Positions 8,920 through 18,655 of a DNA stretch of 39,709 nt are shown one piece after another. Positions within the stretch are counted from its first letter, which is position 1, and the number at the start of each line of letters is the position of its first letter. Origin of the DNA: Vibrio sinaloensis DSM 21326 (GTDB taxonomy: Bacteria > Pseudomonadota > Gammaproteobacteria > Enterobacterales > Vibrionaceae); NCBI RefSeq assembly GCF_000189275.1, contig NZ_AEVT01000105.1, forward strand, positions 1 to 39,709, given 5' to 3'. Below the pieces are notes generated by a model. It was not told where the DNA came from. It saw nothing but the letters and a program-made list of their open reading frames with translations, and ran no database searches. The translations under genes were made by a program, and so were the position numbers.

Positions 8920-9891
8920 ATGTTTAACTTTGCCAACTTTTATCAGTTAATTGCTTCAGACACGCGTCTTCAACCTTGGCTGAATGTTCTACCTCAACAA
9001 CTAACCGATTGGCAAAACGCAGAACATGGCGATTTTGGCCGTTGGCTCAAAGCGCTTAACAAAATTCCTCAAGGCGCACCTGACCAAGTCGATCTGAAGC
9101 ATTCTGTAACCCTAAGCAACGACACACCATTTCATACTGGTGAATTGAAAAAGCTTGAGAGCTTGCTGAGAACGTTCCACCCTTGGCGTAAAGGCCCGTA
9201 TACCGTTCACGGTATCCATATCGATACCGAGTGGCGCAGCGATTGGAAATGGGATCGAGTTCTGCCACATATTTCTCCCCTGAAAAACCGCAGTGTATTG
9301 GATGTGGGTTGCGGTAATGGTTACCACATGTGGCGCATGCTGGGCGAAGGTGCTCGTCTCACGGTAGGTATTGATCCTTCCCACCTGTTCCTGATTCAGT
9401 TCGAAGCGATTCGTAAATTGATGGGCGATGATCAACGCGCTCACCTTTTGCCACTAGGCATTGAGCAACTGCCTAAACTGGAAGCCTTTGATACTGTATT
9501 TAGCATGGGGGTTCTCTATCATCGCCGCTCTCCGCTCGATCACTTGATTCAATTGAAAGATCAACTGGTGTCTGGCGGCGAACTGGTGCTCGAAACACTG
9601 GTTATCGAAGGGGATGAAACTTCCGTTCTTGTCCCCGTTGACCGTTATGCACAGATGCGCAACGTCTACTTCTTCCCTTCAGCAAAAGCGCTAAAAGTAT
9701 GGCTAGAACAAGTAGGCTTTATCAACGTGCGTATCGTGGATGAAAACGTCACAACAACGGGTGAACAACGTACAACCGAGTGGATGACACATAACTCACT
9801 GCCAGACTACTTAGATCCAAACGACCCAAGCAAAACCGTCGAAGGCCATCCTGCCCCGAGACGCGCGGTACTTGTCGCGACTAAGCCATAA
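8920..9891 (+). CDS. cmoB: tRNA U34 carboxymethyltransferase CmoB
   Basis: A 323-residue enzyme, the same length as E. coli CmoB, that transfers the carboxymethyl group of carboxy-SAM to 5-hydroxyuridine-34 of tRNAs, forming cmo5U. The SAM-fold motif VLDVGCGNGYHMW is at 126-138, and the N-terminal domain (NFYQLIA...LQPWLNVLP) is specific to CmoB. It acts after CmoA, encoded just upstream. The modification lets tRNA read extra wobble codons. cmoM, for the methyl ester step, lies 10 kb away on the other strand. A good terminator follows. Confidence 0.96.
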   Translation: MFNFANFYQLIASDTRLQPWLNVLPQQLTDWQNAEHGDFGRWLKALNKIPQGAPDQVDLKHSVTLSNDTPFHTGELKKLESLLRTFHPWRKGPYTVHGIHIDTEWRSDWKWDRVLPHISPLKNRSVLDVGCGNGYHMWRMLGEGARLTVGIDPSHLFLIQFEAIRKLMGDDQRAHLLPLGIEQLPKLEAFDTVFSMGVLYHRRSPLDHLIQLKDQLVSGGELVLETLVIEGDETSVLVPVDRYAQMRNVYFFPSAKALKVWLEQVGFINVRIVDENVTTTGEQRTTEWMTHNSLPDYLDPNDPSKTVEGHPAPRRAVLVATKP

Positions 9892-9973
9892 GCAGTATTG
9901 AGGGGGAATTGACAAAGCGCTAACCAATATTTGTGCGTTTCGCGTTAGTCTGTTCGCCATCCAAATTGAATGA

Positions 9974-10000
9974 ATAAGGGTGCTTTGCACCCTTATTTTG
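9974..10000 (+). terminator. cmoB terminator
   Basis: AATAAGGGTGC pairs with GCACCCTTATT across a TTT loop and ends in TTTT, 80 bases after the cmoB stop. Confidence 0.88.
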
Positions 10001-10120
10001 TATTTATTTCAACCGATCCTTACAAGATGAGAGCTTTATCGCATCTGTAAGTTGTGGCTGATTTTATATTTGCGCTAAACTCTTTATTTATAACTACTTT
10101 AAATACTTTCAGGTTTATTC

Positions 10121-10864
10121 ATGCTAACCAGATTGACTCCTGTTGTGGCCCTAGTATTGCTATCGGGCTGTTCATTGACCAAGGGCGAGCAATATCACAA
10201 TGAAACGCTCGCCGCGATCCAAGCATCAGAATCCAATTTTACGACTCAATTAGAGAGCCTTTCTCTGCAAGTCAGTAATCAAAATGACTACATAGAGAAC
10301 CTAGAAGCTCAACTTGAAACCATGGATCGTGAAATCCAAACGTTCAAAAAAGAAATCATGGCAGAAGTGAAAATCAAGAATGAGCCTGTTGTCATTCCTG
10401 CCCCAGCACCTGTTCCAGTAACCCCAAGCCAGCAAATTGCGCTGGGCGAAGTCGAAAAGGTGACCATTGATGCCATCAAACAGTCGTTTGACGCGCGTGT
10501 CGATACGGGAGCAGCGACATCTTCGCTCAACGCCGTCGACATTGAAGAGTTTGAACGCAATGGTAAGAACTGGGTGCGTTTTCACCTTGCTGATGGTGAG
10601 ACGCCAATGGACGAAAACAACTGGATAGAAGCACCAATCATTCGCTATGTGAAAATTCGCCAATCAACCAATGAAGACGTTGAGCGTCGTGCTGTCGTTG
10701 AGTTATGGGTCAAGCTTGGAAAAATCCATGAAAAAGCGCAATTTACCTTGGCAGATCGCTCGCAAATGAGTCATCCTGTTCTTCTAGGTCGTGAATTTAT
10801 CCGCGACATTGCAGTGGTTGATGTAAGTAAGAAATACATCCACACGGAAGGCCCAAAACAATAA
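10121..10864 (+). CDS. retropepsin-like aspartyl protease lipoprotein (PF05618 'ATP-dependent zinc protease' family)
   Basis: A 247-residue predicted lipoprotein. The signal peptide ends in the lipobox LLSGC with Cys17 as lipid site; Ser at +2 favours the outer membrane. Residues 38-84 look like a coiled coil and 88-102 are a Pro/Ala linker (IPAPAPVPV). The catalytic domain follows, with RVDTGAATSSLN at 126-137 (catalytic Asp128 in DTGA) and HPVLLGREFI at 218-227, the pattern of single-chain retropepsin folds that work as dimers. The family is often annotated as 'ATP-dependent zinc protease', but I see no zinc or ATP motif. The ATG at 10121 follows AGG. It heads a three-gene operon with a 12-base gap to the next gene, suggesting it trims or removes what the ligase makes. 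Substrate unknown. Confidence 0.85.
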   Translation: MLTRLTPVVALVLLSGCSLTKGEQYHNETLAAIQASESNFTTQLESLSLQVSNQNDYIENLEAQLETMDREIQTFKKEIMAEVKIKNEPVVIPAPAPVPVTPSQQIALGEVEKVTIDAIKQSFDARVDTGAATSSLNAVDIEEFERNGKNWVRFHLADGETPMDENNWIEAPIIRYVKIRQSTNEDVERRAVVELWVKLGKIHEKAQFTLADRSQMSHPVLLGREFIRDIAVVDVSKKYIHTEGPKQ

Positions 10865-10876
10865 TTAAGGTAGCTT

Positions 10877-12382
10877 ATGACGTCTAAAGTCCCCTTTTAC
10901 ATATCAGTTGTGCTACTCATCATCGCTGGTATTGCGTTAAGTATGTTCCGTCACCAAACTTATGGTGTGCCTTGGACTCCAGGTGAAACCCGCCAAGTTT
11001 GGGATATTGAAGCTCGAATTGAGTTCAACGCTCAAGATAAACCTGTAAAGGCCTCATTGGCAGCACCAGGTACGCAAAACGGCTTCACGCTTATCGACGA
11101 GTCCTCTTCTTCTCCGGGCTACGGTGTTTCTTACGTAAATACTGAATCAGGTCGCCGCGCGGAGTGGTCTATTCGCCAAGCGTCTGGTCCACAAACCATC
11201 TATTACAAAGCTCAGTTTCTGGTTGATCCACAAGCCAAAGTGGAAGCAATCGCTCCAAGTGGCGAAATCAATAAGCCAACGTTTGATGGCCCGACAGAAG
11301 CTGCCGCTGTTGCTCTGATCGAGCGAGCAAACCGCCTCTCTGCAGACGACGTGACATTCACTCGCGAGCTGATTAAAACGATTAACGATACAGAAAGCCA
11401 AAACGCATCACTGTTGCTAAACAAGATGTCGAAGGTGGATGCGATCGACAAGATGCTAGATTACGCTGAAATCCCAAGTAAAGTGGTTGGCGTTGTAGAA
11501 CTTGAAGATGGCCGACGTCGTCAGTCGATTCAACAAATGAATCAAGTGTGGGATGGCAAACATTGGGTACTATTCAACCCAACCAGTGCCGACCAAGTGA
11601 TTTCCGAAAATATCTTAGTGTGGGATGAATCTAATGTCTCTTTACTTGATTTGGTTGGCGGCCAGAACAGTAAAGTACACTTCTCCATGATTGTGCAAGA
11701 GGTCACCCCTCAGCAGGCAACCAATGACAAAGTCACGGCTGACGGACTGATTAACTTCTCTATCCACAGTCTGCCTCTTGAAGAACAAGCGATGTTTAAA
11801 ACCATCATGCTGATCCCAATTGGTGCACTGATCGTGGTGTTCTTACGCGTCATTATTGGCTTAAAAACATCCGGTACCTTCATGCCTGTACTGATTGCGG
11901 TCGCGTTTGTCCAAACTCAGCTGGTGACTGGTATTGTCGGTTTCTTGCTGATTGTCGGTACTGGCTTAGTGATCCGAAGTTATCTATCGAGGCTTAACTT
12001 ACTGTTGGTGGCGCGGATTTCTGCCGTGATCATCACGGTTATTATGATCATCTCAGTGTTTACCGTCGTGGCATTCAAGATCGGCTTAACAGAAGGCTTG
12101 TCCATTACCTTCTTCCCAATGATCATCCTTTCTTGGACAATCGAACGTATGTCCATTCTTTGGGAAGAAGAAGGCGCGAAAGAAGTAGTGCTGCAAGGTG
12201 GTGGCTCATTACTCACCGCAGTATTGGTTTACCTAGCAATGACTAACCCATACATTCAGCACCTGACCTTCAACTTCATCGGTCTTCAGTTGATTGTTCT
12301 TTCTGGCATCTTATTACTCGGTACGTACACAGGTTACCGCTTAACAGAGCTTCGTCGCTTTAAGCCATTAGCGGAGGACTAA
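10877..12382 (+). CDS. inactive transglutaminase fused to 7TM domain
   Basis: A 501-residue membrane protein. One N-terminal helix (7-23) is followed by a periplasmic region to about residue 305 and then about seven helices to residue 484. The periplasmic part has a transglutaminase-like core at ~175-237, but the catalytic triad is missing. No Cys occurs where the active Cys should be. The usual HAW block reads MNQVW, and the Asp of FDPT is Asn (LFNPTS, 232-237). It therefore probably binds peptide rather than cutting or crosslinking it. This matches the 'inactive transglutaminase' plus 7TM family found with ATP-grasp ligases and retropepsins. TAAGG precedes the ATG. The next gene follows after 3 bases, so translation is likely coupled. 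Confidence 0.85.
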   Translation: MTSKVPFYISVVLLIIAGIALSMFRHQTYGVPWTPGETRQVWDIEARIEFNAQDKPVKASLAAPGTQNGFTLIDESSSSPGYGVSYVNTESGRRAEWSIRQASGPQTIYYKAQFLVDPQAKVEAIAPSGEINKPTFDGPTEAAAVALIERANRLSADDVTFTRELIKTINDTESQNASLLLNKMSKVDAIDKMLDYAEIPSKVVGVVELEDGRRRQSIQQMNQVWDGKHWVLFNPTSADQVISENILVWDESNVSLLDLVGGQNSKVHFSMIVQEVTPQQATNDKVTADGLINFSIHSLPLEEQAMFKTIMLIPIGALIVVFLRVIIGLKTSGTFMPVLIAVAFVQTQLVTGIVGFLLIVGTGLVIRSYLSRLNLLLVARISAVIITVIMIISVFTVVAFKIGLTEGLSITFFPMIILSWTIERMSILWEEEGAKEVVLQGGGSLLTAVLVYLAMTNPYIQHLTFNFIGLQLIVLSGILLLGTYTGYRLTELRRFKPLAED

Positions 12383-12385
12383 ACG

Positions 12386-13366
12386 ATGCTTTCACGTTTA
12401 ACTGCGCAATTTACTTCTCCCAATAAGCTCAAGCACAAGGGCATTATGGGAATGAACCAACGTAACCACAGTTACATTGGTCGTTACAATGATCGCTCAA
12501 AATACCCTTTGGTGGACGACAAACTGAAAACCAAGATCATCGCTGAAGCAGCAGGTGCAACGGTGCCTGCACTGATTGGTGTGATCAACAACCAAGCCGA
12601 AGTGAAAACCATTCATAAGATGGTTCAAGACTGGCCTGGGTTTGTAATCAAGCCCGCTCAAGGCAGTGGCGGTAAAGGCATCTTAGTGATCACCTCACAT
12701 AAGGATGGTGTCTATACCAAACCATCAGGCTCGACCATCAACAAGGAAGACGTAGAGCGTCACATCAGTAACGCGCTAGCCGGTCTATTCTCACTGGGCG
12801 GTAAGAATGATGTGGCCGTGGTTGAGAACTTAATCAAGTTCGATGACTGCTTTGAAGGGTTCAGTTACGAGGGTGTCCCTGATGTACGTATTATCGTATT
12901 CAAAGGTTACCCAGTAATGGCCATGATGCGTTGTTCAACTGCAGCGTCTGATGGTAAAGCGAACTTGCACCAAGGTGCTGTCGGTGTCGGAATTGATATC
13001 GCCACAGGGAAAGCCATACGTGCAGTGCAGTTTGACCAACCTGTTACCCACCACCCTGATACTGGGAAAGATCTCTCCACTTTGCAGGTGCCTCATTGGG
13101 AGCGTTTATTGGTGTTGGCCTCTAGCGCCTGGGAGATGACCGGATTAGGCTACATGGGAACCGACATGGTGCTGGATAAAGAAGAAGGCCCAATGGTACT
13201 GGAACTCAACGCTCGACCAGGCCTCGCGATACAGATTGCCAATGGCGCAGGACTGCTACCTAGGCTTCACCATATAGAAAGTTTAGGTACGCCAGCCAGC
13301 TACCCAACCGCTGAAGAGCGCGTGGCTTACGCGGCTAAACAGTTTGGCGTGCAAGCTCAGTTCTAA
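12386..13366 (+). CDS. alpha-L-glutamate ligase-like ATP-grasp protein
   Basis: A 326-residue cytoplasmic protein with the ATP-grasp fold, related to RimK-type amino-acid ligases. The nucleotide-binding block FVIKPAQGSGGKGILVI is at 86-102 (Lys89 and the Gly-rich loop). PDVRIIVFKGYPVMAMMR (165-182) is a core strand pair. The Mg-ATP site VLELNARPGLAIQ is at 271-283 (Glu273, Asn275). Such enzymes join a carboxylate to an amine using ATP via an acyl-phosphate. The ATG follows a strong GGAGG. It is the last gene of the operon with the protease and 7TM protein and is closed by a terminator. No carrier peptide or small substrate gene is seen beside it, so acceptor and donor are unknown. Confidence 0.87.
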   Translation: MLSRLTAQFTSPNKLKHKGIMGMNQRNHSYIGRYNDRSKYPLVDDKLKTKIIAEAAGATVPALIGVINNQAEVKTIHKMVQDWPGFVIKPAQGSGGKGILVITSHKDGVYTKPSGSTINKEDVERHISNALAGLFSLGGKNDVAVVENLIKFDDCFEGFSYEGVPDVRIIVFKGYPVMAMMRCSTAASDGKANLHQGAVGVGIDIATGKAIRAVQFDQPVTHHPDTGKDLSTLQVPHWERLLVLASSAWEMTGLGYMGTDMVLDKEEGPMVLELNARPGLAIQIANGAGLLPRLHHIESLGTPASYPTAEERVAYAAKQFGVQAQF

Positions 13367-13385
13367 ACTGATCCAGGATGAAATT

Positions 13386-13413
13386 AAGCCTCACCTTAGT
13401 GTGAGGCTTTTTT
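13386..13413 (+). terminator. terminator of the protease/7TM/ATP-grasp operon
   Basis: AAGCCTCAC (13386-13394) and GTGAGGCTT (13401-13409) with a 6-base loop, then T4 more. Confidence 0.92.
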
Positions 13414-13430
13414 ATGGCTAAAATTGGCGC

Positions 13431-13460
13431 AAAAAAAGCCTGACCGAAGTCAGGCTTTTT
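13431..13460 (-). terminator. mukB terminator
   Basis: AAGCCTGAC / GTCAGGCTT with a CGAA loop. Read on the minus strand it ends in T7 just past the mukB stop. Confidence 0.92.
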
Positions 13461-13472
13461 CGATGATTGAGA

Positions 13473-16400
13473 TTAGAACTCTTCCACTAGCTGTTGTACT
13501 TCACTCTTTGGTTTGTCAGTTTGACCAAAACCACGTAAGCCAACCACATGCACATGCTCGTGATCTTTAAACACCTTACGTACCAGTTTGTAAGTCGTTC
13601 CCTTTTCTGGGCTGATGTTTTCTGGAGCCGCAATCAACAACTGCATATCCAAACGATCACACAATTCGAATAGCGTTGAAATTGACTTCGCATCCAGTCG
13701 CGCGGCCTCATCGAGGAACAACAGACGACATGGAACAATGTCTTTGCTGCGTAAACGTCGAGACTCTTCTTCCCAGCTTTGTACAACCATCAATAGAATA
13801 GACTGACCTGTACCAATCGCTTCACCCGTTGATAGAGCGCCTGATTCTGCTTGCAGCCAACCATCAGAGCCACGGTTAACTTCAACGCTCAATTCTAAGT
13901 AGTTACGGTAGTCAAGAAGCTCTTCACCGAGAACTTGCGGAGAGCGCTGACCCATATCGATATGTGGATTCACACGCTGGAATAGCTTCGCCATCGCTTC
14001 AGAGAAAGTGAAGCGATTCGATTCGAACAGATCTTTATGTTGTTCTTGCTGCGTCGCTAATCCACTGAGAAGCACCTCATGGCTTTCTCGGATCTTCACA
14101 TTGAGGCGAACCCCTTTCACCTGACCAAATGAAATGTTCGACAGACCTTGGTTAAGCATGCGAATGCGGTTCTGCTCACGCTGAATAGTCTTCTTAATGA
14201 TGCTCGCTACCGACTCTGAACTGATTGCTAAACGGTTTTCACGTTGCGTCAGCTCTTCTGTTAAGCGTGCAAGTTCCACTTCCATCTCTTCGATGGCTTC
14301 AACCGGATCATCGGTACGAATGATGTCTTGACGAATACGCTCGCGCAGATGTTGGTAAACAGCGATGTAGAACAGTACTTTACGCTCTGGACGAGCATTA
14401 TCTTCAGACAAGCGCAGTGAATCACGTAGATCGTCATTGTCTGCTACCGCCAAACGCAGCGCACCTAACGATTTATCCGACATGGAACGCAGCTCATCAG
14501 CAGACATGTAAGCAAGCTCGCGCTTGTGCAGACGTCGTTCAACATCGTTTTCACGCGCGAGTCGCAGTACTGAGCACCAGCCAGCTTTAGCAGCCACCAC
14601 AAAGGTACGCAGTTCAACGTACTCTTTTTGCACCTTCTTCAAGCGTTTAGCCAGACCTTTCATCTCGAGCTCTGTCGAGGTGATCGTACGCTCGTACTCA
14701 CTCTTACGGCTGCGAGAGGTATGCAAACGTTCTTGCAGTTCATCACGACGACGAGCGGCACGCTCTTGCGCCCCTTCATCAGGGTTAACACCAAATTCTT
14801 GCAGCTCTTGTTTGAACTCTTGCACTGTCTCAAGTTTGGCTTGATGAGAACTCTTAAGAGAAGCCAGTACTTGGTTGTATTGGTTCATCTGACCTTGCGC
14901 TTGTTTTAACGCTTCACGAGACTGAGTTCGGCTGTTCTCAGCTTGAACCAGTTTCGATTTCAACTGTTCACTGAGTTCACTGCTCTTGTTCAGGAGATCC
15001 ACAGAGTCCGAATAAGCGAAATAGTGACGACGTTCAACCAGATCAGACAGAGCAAAGATTTGCTTCTTCAGATCTTGCAGTTGTTGGTCGGCCGCTTGAT
15101 ATTCTGCTTCCAACGCATCAAATTGCTCAGGATCCGCTTCCAACGCTGTCGCTACTTTTTCTAGTTCGACCACCGCTTTACCGTGATTGTTCAAGAAAGA
15201 CTTCGCTTCAGACAGTTGGGCGATTTTTTCTTCCAGCTCTTCAAAACGTGCTTGAAGCGTATCGTCTTCAATCAACGTCATGTGAGGCGCGAGTTTATCC
15301 AATGCGGCGAGAGCTTGCTTACTTGTCGTCAGTTGCGAACGTTGCTGCTGCTCTTTCGCATCCAACTCTGCAAGTAAACGAACAGCCTGATTACGTTTCT
15401 CACGAAGGCCAAGCAATGCCTGCTCTGGATCAGAGTCAAACGCAACTTGGATATGTTGAGCAACAAAGTTGTTGAACGCTTGGTATAAACGCTGTTGCTT
15501 TTGCGAGTCAAACGCCGCTTTAGCGTGCTGTTCGACAACTTGATCACGCTCAGTACGTAGTAGCTCCAAACGTTGCTCGCGGGCTGCACGTCCGAATAGT
15601 GGGATCTCCGGAAGACGCGAGTATCGCATCTGGCGATCATTCATGCGAACGCAAACTGCACCTTCAAGTTCTTCGGCGTCAAATGAACTGTCATCAAAAG
15701 CATCAACATCACCTTCGATGATGTAAAGGTCTTCCGGACAATCATCCAGTTCAACCAGCTTTTCTTCAATACCTGAAAGATCCGATACCACAATCGCATG
15801 ACGAGCCGGGCCATACATCGCACTGAAGTAAGGTGCATCATCAATAGTGATATCGTCGTAGATTTCAGAAAGCAACACACCGCCAAGTGTATCAGCCAAC
15901 CCTTTTAGGCGAGGGTCATTAGAACCGCCTGGCGAAGCTAAGCGCTCGATCTCACTCTCTAACTGATTACGACGCTCAGCCAACTTGTCTTTGGCAATTG
16001 ACTGTTGTTTCTCTTGCTCAAGCACCAACTGCATTTGCGTCATCACAGCTTGGCTGTCTTCTAATTCCGCATCGCTTTGCTCACGCAGTGTTTCCAATGC
16101 GTCGTTCGCTGCAATCCACGTTGGCGCAATAGTTTCAAGCTTGCGAATTTCTGCTTGGCTATCTTGCTCAACTCGACGTTGTTCACTGCGTTGCTCACGA
16201 ACGTCTTCTTGCGCCAATTCAAGCGATTCAATTTGCATCGCATGACGTTCACGCTCTTGCTCAAAAGTGATCTCGTCGTTTAGCTCGATTTGATGTTGCT
16301 TTTGATAGCTATCGGTTAGCTCACGCGCTTGACGTTGCTGGTTTAGGCTACGTTCAAGATCGCGGTGCTGAGCTCGCCATTGCTGTTCGTTTTGCGTTAC

Positions 16401-17930
16401 CTGTTGCGCGTCACGCGCTTTTTGTAGCGCTTGTTTCGCGTGGGCTGACGCCTCTTTACGCTCAACATTACCCACGATCTGCTGCACTAATTTCAATGCA
16501 GTGTCAAACTGCTGAGCTGCGGCTGAAGACATATCCAGTTTGTGTTTAACTGAAAGCAATGCGTTGGTGCTTTCTGTTTCTTGGTGCTTAAGCTCAGAAA
16601 CCAAAGCGTGCGCAGATTCAGCCGTTAGGTTGTCGTTATTCAGTAATTGTTTCGCTTTCTCAAGCGCTTGCACGGCTTGTTGGTACTGAAGTGCGCGAGT
16701 TTGCTGTACGTCTAACGCTTGTTGATAGTCAGCAAGTTGAGTCTTGAGGCTATCTACTTCTTCTTCTGATACGGTCGCTTGTTCTTCTGCCATCAAGACG
16801 CGCTCTTGCGCCTCTTCAACAACCATCATCTGCTCTTCAAGACGTTCACTCAGTTCTTCAAGATCTTCTTGATAACGCGTAATTTTCTCTTGCTGGCGTA
16901 ATGCATTCTGTACCAACTGTAAGTGATCCGAAGCAGCTTGATAGTCTTGCTCTAGAGCGGACTCATTTTCCACCAGCAGTTCAAGCTCTTCTTGAACTCG
17001 GTTAAGCAGACTGTTTTGCTCAACTAAGGTTTCACGCGAACCAAACAACTCACCACGCAAGGCCAAGGTTTGATCAAGCTTGTTGCGACGATCATTAGCG
17101 TGACGCATGTAGTCTGCTGCCACATAGTTGGTAGACTCAGTGATCAAGTGCTTAAACAAGTCACGATCAGCCTGGGTCGTTTTGATCGCTTCTAACGTCA
17201 TTCGGTTTTCGCGAAGTGCCGATTCCATATCTTGGAAGGCTTTTTTTACCCCACCATTTTGCGGCAGAAGGTAATCACGAAGTGAGCGTGTAATTGCGCT
17301 TGAGATACCACCGTAAAGCGATGCTTCAATCAAACGGTAGAACTTAGAACGGTCACCTGAGTTGCGCAGTTTCTTCGGAATCACACCGAACTCGAACATT
17401 TGCGCGTGGTAATCAACAATTGACGAGAATGCTTTGAACTGTACGCCTTCGAATTCGGCGATGGCGTCTTTTACTTCGTTGATTTGGCGAACACGTGCTT
17501 GCGTTGCCGAAACACTTTCAACCAAAATATCCGTTGGTTTCACATGACTTGGTAAGCCTTGAATAACAAACGGTTTGATGTCTACTTTCTTGTCACGCCC
17601 AGCGACCTGCTGGAGCTTAACAGCAAACAATAAACGTTGATTACGTGAGTTAACAACATCCAATGCAGCGTAACAAGCGCCTGGTTGCAACTTACCGTAC
17701 AGGCCTTTGTCACGAGAAGACTGACTACTGCCCGCCTCTGTCGTGTTACGGAAGTGAAGTAAGGTTTGGTCGGGGATCAATGCGGTAATGAACGCCGCCA
17801 TTGTGGTCGACTTACCAGCACCGTTACCTCCAGATAGGGTTGTCACTAATCCATCGATGTCAAAAGTACGTGCAAAGAAGCCGTTCCAGTTAACCATGGT
17901 TAATGATTGATATTTACCACGTTCAATCAT
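13473..17930 (-). CDS. mukB: chromosome partition protein MukB
   Basis: A 1485-residue SMC-like condensin ATPase that, with MukE and MukF, organises and segregates the chromosome. The N-terminal Walker A, GGNGAGKST, is at 34-42. The C-terminal head has a signature-like SGALSTGEAIG near 1368 and Walker B LLFLDEAARL near 1403. Between them lie long Glu/Gln-rich coiled coils and a central hinge near residues 650-780. Length is as in E. coli MukB (1486). The start overlaps the mukE stop as ATGA, so the two are translationally coupled. It is the last gene of cmoM-mukF-mukE-mukB. No damage seen across the 4.5-kb frame. Confidence 0.97.
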   Translation of the reverse strand: MIERGKYQSLTMVNWNGFFARTFDIDGLVTTLSGGNGAGKSTTMAAFITALIPDQTLLHFRNTTEAGSSQSSRDKGLYGKLQPGACYAALDVVNSRNQRLLFAVKLQQVAGRDKKVDIKPFVIQGLPSHVKPTDILVESVSATQARVRQINEVKDAIAEFEGVQFKAFSSIVDYHAQMFEFGVIPKKLRNSGDRSKFYRLIEASLYGGISSAITRSLRDYLLPQNGGVKKAFQDMESALRENRMTLEAIKTTQADRDLFKHLITESTNYVAADYMRHANDRRNKLDQTLALRGELFGSRETLVEQNSLLNRVQEELELLVENESALEQDYQAASDHLQLVQNALRQQEKITRYQEDLEELSERLEEQMMVVEEAQERVLMAEEQATVSEEEVDSLKTQLADYQQALDVQQTRALQYQQAVQALEKAKQLLNNDNLTAESAHALVSELKHQETESTNALLSVKHKLDMSSAAAQQFDTALKLVQQIVGNVERKEASAHAKQALQKARDAQQVTQNEQQWRAQHRDLERSLNQQRQARELTDSYQKQHQIELNDEITFEQERERHAMQIESLELAQEDVREQRSEQRRVEQDSQAEIRKLETIAPTWIAANDALETLREQSDAELEDSQAVMTQMQLVLEQEKQQSIAKDKLAERRNQLESEIERLASPGGSNDPRLKGLADTLGGVLLSEIYDDITIDDAPYFSAMYGPARHAIVVSDLSGIEEKLVELDDCPEDLYIIEGDVDAFDDSSFDAEELEGAVCVRMNDRQMRYSRLPEIPLFGRAAREQRLELLRTERDQVVEQHAKAAFDSQKQQRLYQAFNNFVAQHIQVAFDSDPEQALLGLREKRNQAVRLLAELDAKEQQQRSQLTTSKQALAALDKLAPHMTLIEDDTLQARFEELEEKIAQLSEAKSFLNNHGKAVVELEKVATALEADPEQFDALEAEYQAADQQLQDLKKQIFALSDLVERRHYFAYSDSVDLLNKSSELSEQLKSKLVQAENSRTQSREALKQAQGQMNQYNQVLASLKSSHQAKLETVQEFKQELQEFGVNPDEGAQERAARRRDELQERLHTSRSRKSEYERTITSTELEMKGLAKRLKKVQKEYVELRTFVVAAKAGWCSVLRLARENDVERRLHKRELAYMSADELRSMSDKSLGALRLAVADNDDLRDSLRLSEDNARPERKVLFYIAVYQHLRERIRQDIIRTDDPVEAIEEMEVELARLTEELTQRENRLAISSESVASIIKKTIQREQNRIRMLNQGLSNISFGQVKGVRLNVKIRESHEVLLSGLATQQEQHKDLFESNRFTFSEAMAKLFQRVNPHIDMGQRSPQVLGEELLDYRNYLELSVEVNRGSDGWLQAESGALSTGEAIGTGQSILLMVVQSWEEESRRLRSKDIVPCRLLFLDEAARLDAKSISTLFELCDRLDMQLLIAAPENISPEKGTTYKLVRKVFKDHEHVHVVGLRGFGQTDKPKSEVQQLVEEF

Positions 17931-18655
17931 GCTTCACCTTCTTCAGTAATCTCTTCTTGCAATGACTCTGTGTCGTCGCTTTCTTCCTCTAGCAAGCTAC
18001 CTTGGCTCGGCTCTTTGGTATGCACGACCGCTTCACCGTCTCGAATCAGGCGCAATTGGGCATCACGCATGTCGTCACCCACTCGTACGTCCGCACCAAA
18101 ACGGAATACCGATTCGCTGATACTGAACTTACCGGTTTCACCGATATTAATAATCATGCCTAAGCGACGTAAGCGACGTAGAGAGGTACGCACCTTCTCA
18201 AACAGTTTTTCTTTATCGAGATCCGAACCAGTTGCACGGTTAGTGACCAACCTCATCAACTTAGTTTCGTCAGCAAGCGCCAATAACTCTTCGTAGAGTT
18301 CTTGATTGGTAAAAATACCTTCATGCGCTAGACGCTCTGGGCTTAAATACAGGAAACACAACACTTTACCGACCAGCATGTCTAACTCAGACAGAACGCT
18401 GCGGCCAATCAGTGAAGTAGAACGCGGACGCAAGTAAAAGAAACCTTCTGGCGCTTTGACCAGTTCCGTATTGTAACGTTGGTAAAACGAAGCCAACTCC
18501 ACTTCAAAGTCGGACAACAGTGCATGGTTATCTAGATCTTCACTAGAAATATGACGCCCTGCTCGCAGCATGCTATCTAGTGCTGGAAACAGAGGGTTCG
18601 AAAGTGCTTTGACCAGTTTATCTGGCATGTATTCATTAGTATCTGTCGATGACAT
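17927..18655 (-). CDS. mukE: chromosome partition protein MukE
   Basis: A 242-residue kite-type subunit of the MukBEF condensin; it binds MukF and modulates MukB ATPase and DNA binding. The N-terminus MSSTDTNEYMPDKLVKALSN aligns with E. coli MukE, which fixes the start at 18655 rather than an in-frame codon seven residues upstream. Conserved blocks include NPLFPALDSMLRAGRHI and FYLRPRSTSLIGRSVLSEL. The C-terminal tail (residues ~220-242) is acidic, as in E. coli. The start lies 20 bases inside mukF and the stop overlaps the mukB ATG by 4 bases. Confidence 0.96.
   Translation of the reverse strand: MSSTDTNEYMPDKLVKALSNPLFPALDSMLRAGRHISSEDLDNHALLSDFEVELASFYQRYNTELVKAPEGFFYLRPRSTSLIGRSVLSELDMLVGKVLCFLYLSPERLAHEGIFTNQELYEELLALADETKLMRLVTNRATGSDLDKEKLFEKVRTSLRRLRRLGMIINIGETGKFSISESVFRFGADVRVGDDMRDAQLRLIRDGEAVVHTKEPSQGSLLEEESDDTESLQEEITEEGEA

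Noticed and set aside
9909..9937. Perfect TTGACA after cmoB as a promoter
   Set aside because: No acceptable -10 hexamer at 16-18 bases, and a terminator follows before the next gene.
14524..16283. Many open frames on the plus strand opposite mukB
   Set aside because: They follow the Glu/Gln-rich coiled-coil codons of mukB in antisense and have odd Ser/Arg/Leu-rich compositions.
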